A DNA stretch of 6,332 nt from CAYRVX01 sp964642165 (GCA_964642165.1 CAZXOC010000368.1:1-6332), one strand, 5' to 3'. Shown: positions 1 through 6,332, counted from the stretch's first letter. The notes: generated by a model not told the origin, from the sequence alone. Made by a program: numbers and translations.

Positions 1-1346
1 GTGCGGAGGTAGTCCCTGTCGCCGGTGAAGGCGTAGTGGTCCCAGAGGTTCTGGGCGACCCAGGCCGCGTCGCCTTTCGACCACTTCCACGTCGAGCCGC
101 CGAACACGCCGTTCTCGGCATGGGTCAGCCAGCCTCTCGTCTTGAACGCCTGTTTCGTTTCCGCCTTCCTCACGTCCCGTATCGAGTTCACCCATTCCGC
201 CAGGGGCCCGAAGCACTCCGCAAGGTTGGCCGCGTCGACGAACCAGTAGTTCATCTGGACGTTGACGTCCGTGTGGTAGTCGCTGCGCCACGGGGGGTTG
301 TTGCTCCGGTTCCACAAGCCCTGCAGGTTGGCCGGCATGGCCCCCGGACGCGAGCAACTGATCATCAGGTACCGGGCGTACTGGAACAGGAGCTCCTCGA
401 GATCGGGGTCGGGCTCCTTCTGCTTGTAGGCGGCCATGCGCCGGTCCGTCGGCAGGGCCCGGGCTTCGGCGGCCGTGCGGCCCACGTCCAGCAAGACCCG
501 GTCGAACAGCTCCCGGTAGTCCCGAACGTGCTCGTCGCGAAGCGTGTCGTACGACGTCGCCGCGGCCTGCTTGATCTGCCGGACCAGCCGCTCGTGCGGG
601 TGGGCGCCCTTCCAGCCCTTGTCGCGCCGGTTCAGGTAGTTCGTGCCCGCCGCCAGCAGGATCGTGAAGCTGTCCGCCTTGTCGAGCTTGACGGCCTGGC
701 CGTCCGTCGTCACGGTTCCGCCCTGGTTCAGGACGAGCACCCGGGCCTCGTAGTCCAGGGCTATGTCATACGGCGTCTTGCTCCTGCGATACGTGTAACC
801 GGCCAACGAGCCCGCCGACGTGATCCTGTTCCCGACCGCGACGATCTTCCCCTTGTGCATGTCCGTCAGGGAGACCGTACAGGTGTACGCCGCCTTGCGA
901 TCCGCCGTGAAGTGGAAGACCACAACGCCCGCCGGGAAGCTGGAGAAGTACTCGCGCTTGTAGTTGCTCCCGTCACTGGTGTAGGTGATTCGGTGGATCG
1001 CCCGGCCGATGTCCAGCTCTCGCCGGTACTTCTTCGGTTCCGGGTGGGCCATCTCGACGTAGATGTCGCCGAATGCCTGGTAGGCTCCCGTGTCCTTCTC
1101 GTCGCCGATCCACAGGGTGTCCTCGTTGAACTGGATGTGTTCCTTGGCGACGTCGCCGAAGATCATGCAGCCCAGGCGGCCGTTGCCGATCGGCAGGGCC
1201 TCCCGCTGCCAGTCCTTCGCCGGGCGGTCGTACCAAAGGACCCGGCGGGCCGCCCCCTCGCCCGGCGCCCCGGCCGCGGGAAGCAGGACGGCCAGCAGAA
1301 TCGCAACCGTGAGCACCGAACCGCAATGACTGTCGAGCAGTTCCAT
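1..1346 (-). CDS. GH95 alpha-L-fucosidase-family glycosidase, secreted, 3' end cut off by the window edge
   Basis: The gene opens at the ATG ending at 1346 and stays open for 448 codons with no frameshift to the left edge, where it is still coding; the C-terminal part is outside the window. GH95 enzymes are inverting exo-glycosidases, mostly alpha-1,2-L-fucosidases and some alpha-L-galactosidases. Residues 10-27 are a hydrophobic stretch ending in LPAAGAP, read as an export signal, though the n-region lacks clear positive charge. The GH95 N-terminal beta domain is recognisable by GNGRLG (54-59), NEDTLW (74-79) and YQAFGD (89-94). The start of the (alpha/alpha)6 barrel follows with SRPGAMPANLQGLW (332-345), SDYHTDVNVQMNYW (355-368) and, near the edge, AQNLWDHYAFTGDRDYL. 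The general acid Glu, expected further C-terminal, is not in view. Position 360 is Asp where the characterised enzyme AfcA has Asn by my alignment. An AGGAG at 1353-1357, six bases upstream, supports this ATG over the out-of-frame GTG at 1353. Family assignment is firm; the substrate is not. Confidence 0.93.
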   Translation of the reverse strand, partial: MELLDSHCGSVLTVAILLAVLLPAAGAPGEGAARRVLWYDRPAKDWQREALPIGNGRLGCMIFGDVAKEHIQFNEDTLWIGDEKDTGAYQAFGDIYVEMAHPEPKKYRRELDIGRAIHRITYTSDGSNYKREYFSSFPAGVVVFHFTADRKAAYTCTVSLTDMHKGKIVAVGNRITSAGSLAGYTYRRSKTPYDIALDYEARVLVLNQGGTVTTDGQAVKLDKADSFTILLAAGTNYLNRRDKGWKGAHPHERLVRQIKQAAATSYDTLRDEHVRDYRELFDRVLLDVGRTAAEARALPTDRRMAAYKQKEPDPDLEELLFQYARYLMISCSRPGAMPANLQGLWNRSNNPPWRSDYHTDVNVQMNYWFVDAANLAECFGPLAEWVNSIRDVRKAETKQAFKTRGWLTHAENGVFGGSTWKWSKGDAAWVAQNLWDHYAFTGDRDYLR

Positions 1347-1352
1347 CCGACA

Positions 1353-1357
1353 CTCCT
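1353..1357 (-). promoter_or_regulatory. Shine-Dalgarno of the GH95 gene
   Basis: On the minus strand AGGAG is followed by the six-base spacer TGTCGG and then ATG. It sits inside a longer purine run (AGAGAGGAG). It fixes the start at 1346, because the nearby GTG at 1353 overlaps the ribosome site itself and opens a different frame with no recognisable protein. Confidence 0.75.
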
Positions 1358-1380
1358 CTCTGTACCGCAGTCGCCCAAGA

Positions 1381-1690
1381 TAATCGCCTTCGCGATCATG
1401 CCAGGCGACGGCCTATCGGCCGGGGTTTCCCAGATATCCTTGCCCGGACACGCCGCCGGGCGATTCGATCGCCACTGTCTCGCCACCCGGCAGCGCCTGT
1501 GCCGACTCGGCCTGCCTCTGCCGTGACGATCGCTTGGTTGCCGATGTTCCCGGCCGTGAAGATCCGGCCGCCCGAGATCGAGAGACTGGAGAGTCCATGG
1601 CCGAGCCCGTGGGCCGTCCAGAGCAGCTTGGGGCCGCCTTCCGGCCACCGCTTCAGCGGGGACCTACCGTCCATCCAGGATTCCCGGGCA
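1381..1690 (-). pseudogene. Remnant of a PQQ-like beta-propeller (quinoprotein-type) gene
   Basis: The gap between the flavoprotein and the GH95 gene is not empty. On the minus strand one frame reads KRWPEGGPKLLWTAHGLG, then HGLSSLSISGGRIFTAGNIG and NQAIVTA (about 1650 down to 1515). This matches the first propeller blade of secreted PQQ-binding-like beta-propeller proteins, in which a 'WPEGGPKLLW...GLG.G.SSVSI..GRI.T.G' segment is typical. After IVTA the similarity in this frame ends. A second frame carries GKDIWETPADRP (about 1443-1408), which resembles the 'TGK.IWETP' blade motif, and the third frame reads ALPGGETVAIESPGG in between. The fragment lacks a signal peptide, the rest of the propeller and a single open frame. 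I read it as a decayed gene with a frameshift or internal deletions. The first segment is convincing; the later ones are suggestive, and the boundaries are approximate. Confidence 0.65.
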
Positions 1691-1734
1691 CGCTCGGCCC
1701 ACCGCCGTCGTGATCCGCAGCCGGGCATTGTCTC

Positions 1735-1746
1735 TCCGCCGGCGGA
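1735..1746. repeat. 12-bp perfect palindrome just after the flavoprotein stop
   Basis: TCCGCCGGCGGA is its own reverse complement and begins 12 bases upstream of the flavoprotein stop codon in plus coordinates, that is, downstream in transcription. There is no following U-tract, so it is not a convincing intrinsic terminator. The same TCCGCC/GGCGGA arms occur in the hairpin at 3204-3230 after the preceding gene. In such GC-rich DNA this may be chance. Confidence 0.35.
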
Positions 1747-1758
1747 CACGGGCAAGGG

Positions 1759-3159
1759 TCAGTCGGGGCCGGCGCCTGGCTCGGCCATCCCACCTTCCGG
1801 CAGGTAGGCCCCCTGAAGCCTGAGCGTCGCCACGAGCTCGCCCGTGGCGATGGCGAAGGCCGGACGGTTGCTCTCGATCGCCTGGACGGCGGCGGTCCCG
1901 GCCGCCTGTCCCATCATCGCCGCCGCGGGCATCACGCGGGTCGCCCCGTGCACCTTCACATCGCTCGAGCTGCACCGCCCGGCGACCCACAGGTTCCGCC
2001 AGCCTTGCGGCACGAGGATTCGGTAGGGGAGCCCGAAGCATTCGCCGGGCCCGAGCCGGCCGCTGTGGTCCTTCTCCTCCTGGAACCGGTCGAGCTCCTC
2101 GTCCGAATCGTCATGGACATGGATATCCACGAACTTGTTGAACACGCCGATCTGGTCGGGGAACTGGCGGCGCGCCAGGTAATCGTCGATCGTCAGCTCA
2201 TACTCGCCCACGATCCGGCGCGATTCCCGAACGCCCATCAAGGCGGCGGTCGTGACGTGCTCCACGTTCTCGAAGCCGGGGACGTACTTGCGATAGAAGT
2301 CCACGTACTCCTTGGCCAGGCGGCGCCCGCGGACCATTCCGTCGCTCAGGCTCCGGCAGCGCAGCGCGTCCATGTGGAACACGTGCCCCGCGTTGAGCAT
2401 GCCGAGCCGCGCTGCCACGCGGAACATGCCGGGCAGGTGCCTGTCCTTGTGCGAGAAATGGCCGTCGGCGATGGCCTCGAGCAGCTTCTCCTGCTGGCGG
2501 CAGGCCGTATTGCTCCGCGGGCGGTCCGGATCGGCGGCGACCTCCCAGTCGATGCCGGAGCACAGGGAACACAGCGTCGGCGGCATCGGTTCCGGTGCAT
2601 CGTGCCCCGCCTCGCGACATGCCACGCCGCAGAGGTCGGCCAGCACGGCATCCCCGGTGGCATCGACGAAGGTCTTGGCCTCAACGAACCGGTAGCCCTC
2701 GATGTTGTGCAGCACGACGCCGCGCACACGTCTGCCCGTCGCCTCCGCGTCAATGACCCGGGTGTAGAACCGGACCTCGACGCCGGCGGCCGTCACGAGG
2801 TCGTCCAGCAGGCGCTTGAGCCCCTCGACCCGAAAGGGGGTCCAGCAGTGATAGTACTCGCGCCAGAACCGCGGGGTCACGTGGGGCGCGAGCTGCCCCC
2901 GCTCGTGGAGGGTCTCGACGATCTCGCGCATCACTCCGCCGACCAGGGCCTTCTCGCCGTCGGCCATGGGATCGAACGCCGTGACCAGCCCCGACGTGCC
3001 CATGCCGCCCAGGCAGCCGGTCGCCTCGACCAGCAGGACCCGGGCGCCGAGACGCGCGGCGCAGATGGCCGCCGCGCTGCCGGCGGGCCCGCCCCCGGCG
3101 ACCAGGACGTCGTAGCCGTCCTCGATGGGAATCTCACGTCGTAGTGTGTAGCTGCTCAT
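1759..3159 (-). CDS. FAD-dependent oxidoreductase of the FAD_oxidored type, 466 aa
   Basis: A complete flavoprotein with no signal peptide, so probably cytoplasmic. The N-terminal Rossmann fold has DVLVAGGGPAG (17-27; Gly22, Gly24, Gly27) with Glu45 at the end of the second strand, positioned to bind the FAD ribose, followed by GCLGGMGTSG (48-57). A second FAD-contact motif is FVDATGD (164-170). MGVRESRRIVGEY (308-320) and the C-terminal FAD segment, from LWVAGRC (390-396) through ATRVMPAAAMMGQAAGTAA (406-424), are typical of the PF12831-like family. The length is normal for the family. The substrate and reaction are unknown; members of this family often lie in carbohydrate gene clusters of PVC bacteria. 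It follows the 903-aa gene by 94 bases on the same strand and is probably co-transcribed with it. AGGAG at 3164-3168 lies four bases before the ATG. Family confidence is high; function beyond FAD-dependent redox chemistry is not known. Confidence 0.93.
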   Translation of the reverse strand: MSSYTLRREIPIEDGYDVLVAGGGPAGSAAAICAARLGARVLLVEATGCLGGMGTSGLVTAFDPMADGEKALVGGVMREIVETLHERGQLAPHVTPRFWREYYHCWTPFRVEGLKRLLDDLVTAAGVEVRFYTRVIDAEATGRRVRGVVLHNIEGYRFVEAKTFVDATGDAVLADLCGVACREAGHDAPEPMPPTLCSLCSGIDWEVAADPDRPRSNTACRQQEKLLEAIADGHFSHKDRHLPGMFRVAARLGMLNAGHVFHMDALRCRSLSDGMVRGRRLAKEYVDFYRKYVPGFENVEHVTTAALMGVRESRRIVGEYELTIDDYLARRQFPDQIGVFNKFVDIHVHDDSDEELDRFQEEKDHSGRLGPGECFGLPYRILVPQGWRNLWVAGRCSSSDVKVHGATRVMPAAAMMGQAAGTAAVQAIESNRPAFAIATGELVATLRLQGAYLPEGGMAEPGAGPD

Positions 3160-3203
3160 GGCTCTCCTGTCGAGCGATCGGCTCCGCCGCGCGGCGTGTC
3201 CGT

Positions 3204-3230
3204 GTCCGCCGGAGCTCGTGGTTGGCGGAC
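3204..3230. repeat. Intercistronic hairpin between the 903-aa gene and the flavoprotein gene
   Basis: The 94-base gap contains perfect 7-bp arms, GTCCGCC at 3204-3210 and GGCGGAC at 3224-3230, with a 13-base loop. No U-tract follows on the minus strand, so it is not a standard Rho-independent terminator. It could stabilise or process an operon transcript, or partly attenuate it. A 12-bp palindrome (CGCCGCGCGGCG, 3185-3196) lies next to it in the leader of the flavoprotein gene. Confidence 0.45.
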
Positions 3231-3253
3231 CCGTCTGGCCCCCGGCGGGGGGG

Positions 3254-5965
3254 CTACCACGTCAGGGGCTTGCCTTGGGTGATGACGGTCAGCTTCGCCG
3301 CGGCGGGGCGGTCGGCGGTCAGCGTCACCCGGGCCGGGCCCGCCGGCAGCCGGGGTGCCGGGCCCGGGGCCTTCAGCGTGCGCAGCGTCGCTCCGTTGCG
3401 GTCGAAGACGCGCACCGGCCCGCCCGGCCACCACTTCGCGTAGTCGCCCGTCTTGAGCTCGACCGGCAGCGTCACGGCCGAGTCGCCCACGGCCAGCCGC
3501 GGACGGGCCAGAACGGTGGGCGACTCGGCCAGCGCCTCGACGCGTTCGACGGCGCACGGCGCGGCCGGGGTCTTCGGGCAACGCATCCACCGGAAGTTCA
3601 CCGCGACGATCCGCCCGTAGTCGAAGCCGTACATCGCCTGCTTGAACGGGTAGGCGGCATGGGCCGGGCGGAACTCCGGCAGGAGGCGGCGCGTCGTCGG
3701 CTCGGGCAGGACGATCGTTCGCGTGCCGGTGAAGTCCAGGTCGATGTAGTGGTCGCGGAAGCGGTGGGCGGGCGATTCGAGCTGGACGTTCAGCACGGCG
3801 TGGGCGTTGCCGACGGTTGGCGCGGGGGCCTCGACGTGCACCCGGACCGCCAGCGCCCGGTGCTTGAGCAGGTTCGCCGGCTTGGCGAGCGCGTGCCGCG
3901 CGACCCGCGCGCCGGGCATGGGGTCCTTCGCGCCCGGGGCGGGGACCGGCAGGGGGGCCTTCGGCGCGACCAGGGCGACGTTCCGGGCGTCGCCCGGGCG
4001 GGCCGGGGCCGCGACCGCCTCCAGACGCAGACCCATCGGCTGCGGGCCGAAGGCGTTGTCCACGCGGACCGACCGCCCCGTCGCGACCCGCCGCGTGTCG
4101 TACCGCACCGGGCGCAGCGCCGCCTTGCCGGCGATCTCCTCCAGGTGCCACTGGCCCTCGCGGAGCTTCCGGCGGATGCCGTCCGGCACGGTCCGCCCGA
4201 GGCGCAAGCGCTCCCAGCGACCCAGCAGGGCCAGCAGCTCCTTCGTCCGGCCGTGGCGCTTCAGGGCCGCGAGGTTCGTCTCCAGCGACACGGGGGTATC
4301 CAGCGCGAGCATGCGGGCGGCGTAGCACTCGACCTCGTCGGGGCTCGTCGCGGGGTGGTGCGGCTTGTCGGCGAGGAAGCCCCACCAGCCGAGCTCGGCG
4401 GGCATGAAGCTCCGCGTGTAGTGCCTCCAGGAGTCGCGGATCTTGTGGTCGTCGAGGTACTCCTTCGGCGCGACGGCGGCGAAGTCGTCGCAGCAGCCGC
4501 GGGCGAAGATGTGCCACGTCCACGGCGTGCCCCCGGAGCCCTGCACGAGCACGTCCCGCCGGAACCGCCGCCAGATCGCCATCTGCTGCTGGGTCACCCA
4601 GTACCAGTACGGGCCGTTGGCGCCGTTGCACTCGCCGCCGTCGAAGTAGATCATGTCGAACCCGCAGCGGTTGACCACGCCGGCCACGCGGTCGGCCAGG
4701 GCGTCCTTCAGGTCCGTCCGCAGATCCACGAGGTAGCATCCGTACCGCTCGGTCAGGTGGCGGACGGTCGCCCCGTCCTGGTGCGCCGCCGCCCGCGTGC
4801 CGTGGGCGCCCCGCGTGCACGACCGCAGCGAGGTCCCGTTCGGGCCCCCGATCGCCCCGTACCGGATGATCTCGCCGTCCACGAGCACGTCGAAGCCCTG
4901 TTGCTTGGCCCCGTAGTAGGCCGCCTCGCGGGGGAAGGCCTCGGGCACGGCCGTCAGCGTCAGCTCGCGGCTTCCCGCGTCCACGTCGGCGGCCAGCGCG
5001 GTCTCGGCGTCGCTCAGCAGCCGGCGGTCGGGCACGGGCCGGACCAGCGGGTCGTTCTTGCCCACGAAGCTCGTGAGCATGTGCAGGCCGGCCTTGAGGC
5101 CCGCGGCGTGGACCTTGTCCACGGTGGCCTTCAGGCTCGCTTCGCCCCGCGGGAAGTTGCTCTTGCGGATCGGGTACGACCCCAGCGACGTGGACCACGT
5201 GCCGCTGTACGTCATCACGTAGGCGAACTCGCCGAGCTTCGCGTAGGTGATCGTCTCGTCGGCGTTGGCCTCCGTCAGATCGGTGAAGAGGTACCCCCGG
5301 CGGACGTCGTCGGACCGCTTGGCCCACTGCCCGCCGATCGTCGCGACGGGCAGCTTCTCGTCGCGCTCGACGGCCTGGACGACGTCCAGCAGGCGGTCCT
5401 TCGGCGCCGCGATGATCGCGACGCCCTCGCCCGCCATGCCGAACTCACGGTGCACCACGGCCTGGAGGTTGCCCGTCTGCACGCGGTCGGACAGCCCCAC
5501 CATGCAGACGGCATAGTCGTCGTTCCACCGCACGTCGAGCCACCAGCCGGCGTTGGCCGTGATCCGCGTCCGCAGCCGGGCCAGGCAAAGCTGCTCGACG
5601 GGCCCGCCGCCGACCTCCAGCAGCCTGACGGCGAGATACTCCGGCCGGACCGTCACGCCCAGCCGCGCCGTCACCCCCGATCGGCCGTACGTCACCTTCA
5701 GGGCCTCGCCGTCCCGAACGATCGACGTCGCGTCGTGGACCCGCCCGCCGTGCTTGATGAAGGTGAAGCTCGGGCATCGGGCCGTGAGCCACTGCCGGCT
5801 GCCGGGCTTGTCCACCAGCGACCGCGCCCGGCCGTCGGCGCCGATCGTCCACCGCGCGAGGCGGTTCTCGAACGCGAGGTCTCCCGCGCCCCGGGCCCGG
5901 CGGGCGCCCGCCCAGCAGAGCCAGGTCACCACGAATGCGATGTGCGTTCGACGGACCATCGCCAT
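3254..5965 (-). CDS. Secreted multidomain TIM-barrel glycosidase-like protein, 903 aa, family not recognised
   Basis: I cannot place this protein in a named family; the sequence supports a secreted glycosidase-like architecture. Residues 4-27 form a signal peptide (VRRTH, then the hydrophobic IAFVVTWLCWAGA, then ARRARGAG). Residues about 30-225 are a beta-rich sandwich of the type that precedes many barrel glycosidases. Residues about 237-560 read as a (beta/alpha)8 barrel: FAYVMTYSGTW (247-257), GLKAGLHMLTSF (289-300), YLVDLRTD (411-418), CGFDMIYFDGGE (434-445), WTWHIFARG (482-490) and ELGWWGF (524-530). Asp442 in YFDGGE sits where the strand-4 nucleophile of clan GH-D-like glycosidases would be; this is a candidate only. 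A foreign-looking module interrupts the barrel at about 321-401. Residues about 695-810 (DHYIDLDFTGTRTI, 738-751; YGFDYGRIVAVNF, 779-791) resemble a galactose-binding-like jelly roll, and 813-903 an Ig-like tail ending at TAG. An upstream GTG at 6097 would add 44 residues before the signal peptide and is not favoured. Confidence 0.8.
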   Translation of the reverse strand: MAMVRRTHIAFVVTWLCWAGARRARGAGDLAFENRLARWTIGADGRARSLVDKPGSRQWLTARCPSFTFIKHGGRVHDATSIVRDGEALKVTYGRSGVTARLGVTVRPEYLAVRLLEVGGGPVEQLCLARLRTRITANAGWWLDVRWNDDYAVCMVGLSDRVQTGNLQAVVHREFGMAGEGVAIIAAPKDRLLDVVQAVERDEKLPVATIGGQWAKRSDDVRRGYLFTDLTEANADETITYAKLGEFAYVMTYSGTWSTSLGSYPIRKSNFPRGEASLKATVDKVHAAGLKAGLHMLTSFVGKNDPLVRPVPDRRLLSDAETALAADVDAGSRELTLTAVPEAFPREAAYYGAKQQGFDVLVDGEIIRYGAIGGPNGTSLRSCTRGAHGTRAAAHQDGATVRHLTERYGCYLVDLRTDLKDALADRVAGVVNRCGFDMIYFDGGECNGANGPYWYWVTQQQMAIWRRFRRDVLVQGSGGTPWTWHIFARGCCDDFAAVAPKEYLDDHKIRDSWRHYTRSFMPAELGWWGFLADKPHHPATSPDEVECYAARMLALDTPVSLETNLAALKRHGRTKELLALLGRWERLRLGRTVPDGIRRKLREGQWHLEEIAGKAALRPVRYDTRRVATGRSVRVDNAFGPQPMGLRLEAVAAPARPGDARNVALVAPKAPLPVPAPGAKDPMPGARVARHALAKPANLLKHRALAVRVHVEAPAPTVGNAHAVLNVQLESPAHRFRDHYIDLDFTGTRTIVLPEPTTRRLLPEFRPAHAAYPFKQAMYGFDYGRIVAVNFRWMRCPKTPAAPCAVERVEALAESPTVLARPRLAVGDSAVTLPVELKTGDYAKWWPGGPVRVFDRNGATLRTLKAPGPAPRLPAGPARVTLTADRPAAAKLTVITQGKPLTW
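4763..5005 (-). other. Inserted beta-rich module inside the barrel (residues about 321-401 of the 903-aa protein)
   Basis: Between the barrel segments GLHMLTSF and YLVDLRTD lies a self-contained block: ALAADVDAGSRELTLTAV, then FDVLVDGEIIRYG (358-370), then RSCTRGAHGT (381-390) with AAAHQDGATV (392-401). The pattern 'thr-rich strand, DGEIIRY, CTRG..GT.AAAH..GATV' is one I associate with small beta modules in phage tail/virion and bacterial surface proteins, not with glycosidase barrels. The reading frame is continuous through it, so it is part of the protein. Its role, whether substrate binding, oligomerisation or a lid over the active site, is not shown by the sequence. Confidence 0.6.
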
Positions 5966-5969
5966 CGGT

Positions 5970-5974
5970 CTCCT
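5970..5974 (-). promoter_or_regulatory. Shine-Dalgarno deciding the start of the 903-aa gene
   Basis: AAGGAG lies immediately upstream of two in-frame ATGs. It is four bases from the ATG at 5965 and ten from the ATG at 5959 (Met3). Either gives the same signal peptide with a two-residue difference. It argues against the GTG at 6097, which would bury the signal peptide 44 residues inside the protein. Confidence 0.75.
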
Positions 5975-6182
5975 TCCCGCGCCGCCCCGCGCCCGAGGTC
6001 GAATCCTCCCACATCGCCCCGGCCCCCTCAAGCCCAAACGCGTCCGGCGGTCATGGCCACAAGGCGACGGCGGAAGCAGATCGAATCCGGCGAGCACGCG
6101 GGCATCGAAGACCGGCCCCCAGCCGTCGGCGTCGACCGCGCCTATGCCGGGCGGGCCGGGCGCGGCCGCGGGACGGGGCTAA

Positions 6183-6210
6183 GCTGCGTGCAGCAGAGGT
6201 TGCACGCAGC
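6183..6210. repeat. Perfect 10-bp inverted repeat with an 8-base loop
   Basis: GCTGCGTGCA (6183-6192) and TGCACGCAGC (6201-6210) are exact reverse complements around the loop GCAGAGGT. No T-run follows on either strand, so it is not a clear intrinsic terminator. Operator, RNA structure or part of a repeat element are all possible. Confidence 0.75.
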
Positions 6211-6211
6211 C

Positions 6212-6310
6212 AGAGCAGGAGAGCAGGAGAGAGGAGAGAGTAGGTACGGCAAGAAGGGCCGGAGACAGGAGGCGGGCGGCTCTCCTGCGGTCTGCTCTCT
6301 ACTCTCTACC
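6212..6310. repeat. Long imperfect inverted repeat with purine/pyrimidine arms
   Basis: The left arm at 6212-6231 reads AGAGCAG, GAGA, GCAGGAGAG. The right arm at 6280-6298 reads CTCTCCTGC, GGT, CTGCTCT. Pairing gives 7 bp plus 9 bp with a small internal loop, enclosing about 48 bases. The left arm also holds a tandem 8-base repeat, GCAGGAGA twice (6215-6230). A second complementary pair, AGAGAGTAG (6235-6243) with CTACTCTCT (6299-6307), is in an order that would compete with or rearrange the first fold. TTTT at 6311-6314 follows on the plus strand, so a terminator for a plus-strand gene is possible but weak. Confidence 0.6.
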
Positions 6311-6332
6311 TTTTCCAGCAACTGCTCAGGCA

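Larger units (their letters stand above)
5976..6332. other. Leader region upstream of the 903-aa gene, no gene seen
   Basis: About 357 bases without a convincing coding region on either strand. The part nearest the gene (5976-6180) is very GC-rich and shows no -35/-10 pair that I would defend. The distal part (6183-6310) is structured: one perfect hairpin and a purine-rich tract facing a pyrimidine-rich tract as an inverted repeat, listed separately. The promoter of the gene cluster may lie here or beyond the right edge. Confidence 0.5.

Noticed and set aside
36..1526. Plus-strand open frame of 496 codons
   Set aside because: It lies opposite the GH95 gene, whose minus-strand frame carries clear family motifs throughout. 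The plus translation is Arg/Val/Pro-rich and matches nothing; it is a GC-driven antisense frame.
1948..3144. Plus-strand open frame of 398 codons
   Set aside because: It is antisense to the flavoprotein gene, with low-complexity composition (many Ala, His, Val, Arg) and no recognisable domain.
3156..5327. Minus-strand open frame of 723 codons in another frame
   Set aside because: It overlaps the 903-aa gene out of frame and is dominated by Arg, Gly, Pro and Ala, as expected from a shifted frame in GC-rich coding DNA.
5966..6097. 44-residue N-terminal extension of the 903-aa protein from a GTG at 6097
   Set aside because: It would place a good signal peptide inside the protein, and a strong AGGAG stands directly before the ATG at 5965. 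The extension has no recognisable domain.
6280..6314. Intrinsic terminator on the plus strand ending in TTTT
   Set aside because: The T-run is only four bases and lies about 12 bases from the paired stem, and no plus-strand gene ends here. It is kept only as an inverted repeat.
1..6332. CRISPR array, tRNA, rRNA or insertion sequence
   Set aside because: No regularly spaced repeats, cloverleaf, rRNA-like conserved stretch or transposase reading frame was seen in the window.

Overview
This is a GC-rich bacterial window in which every supported gene lies on the minus strand, so transcription runs from right to left. Gene content suggests a polysaccharide-degrading bacterium of the Planctomycetota/PVC type: secreted multidomain glycosidase-like proteins, a GH95 fucosidase-family enzyme, an FAD_oxidored-type flavoprotein and a relic of a PQQ-like beta-propeller protein. 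The lineage is an inference from content and composition; no rRNA or other marker is present.

Layout in transcription order. (1) 6332-5966: a leader of about 370 bases with no convincing gene. Its distal part (6183-6310) holds a perfect 10-bp hairpin and a long purine/pyrimidine inverted repeat. (2) 5965-3254: a large secreted protein of 903 aa with an N-terminal beta-sandwich, a TIM-barrel-like catalytic core with a candidate nucleophile Asp442, and a C-terminal carbohydrate-binding-like beta region. The barrel is interrupted by a small beta-rich module of a kind known from phage and surface proteins. (3) A 94-base gap with a 7-bp hairpin. (4) 3159-1759: a complete 466-aa cytoplasmic FAD-dependent oxidoreductase. 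(5) 1758-1347: a 412-base gap holding the frameshifted remnant of a PQQ-like beta-propeller gene. (6) 1346-1: the 5' two-thirds or so of a GH95 alpha-L-fucosidase-family gene, which runs off the left edge of the window.

The three intact reading frames each have an AGGAG Shine-Dalgarno 4-6 bases before the chosen ATG and could form one carbohydrate-use cluster. In that reading, two exported proteins remove or bind glycan and a flavoprotein oxidises a small product or sugar derivative in the cytoplasm. The GH95 gene points to fucose-like (or L-galactose-like) terminal sugars, but the true glycan cannot be read from this window. The item most worth follow-up is the 903-aa protein: it looks like a glycosidase, I cannot place it in a named family, and it carries an unusual inserted module.
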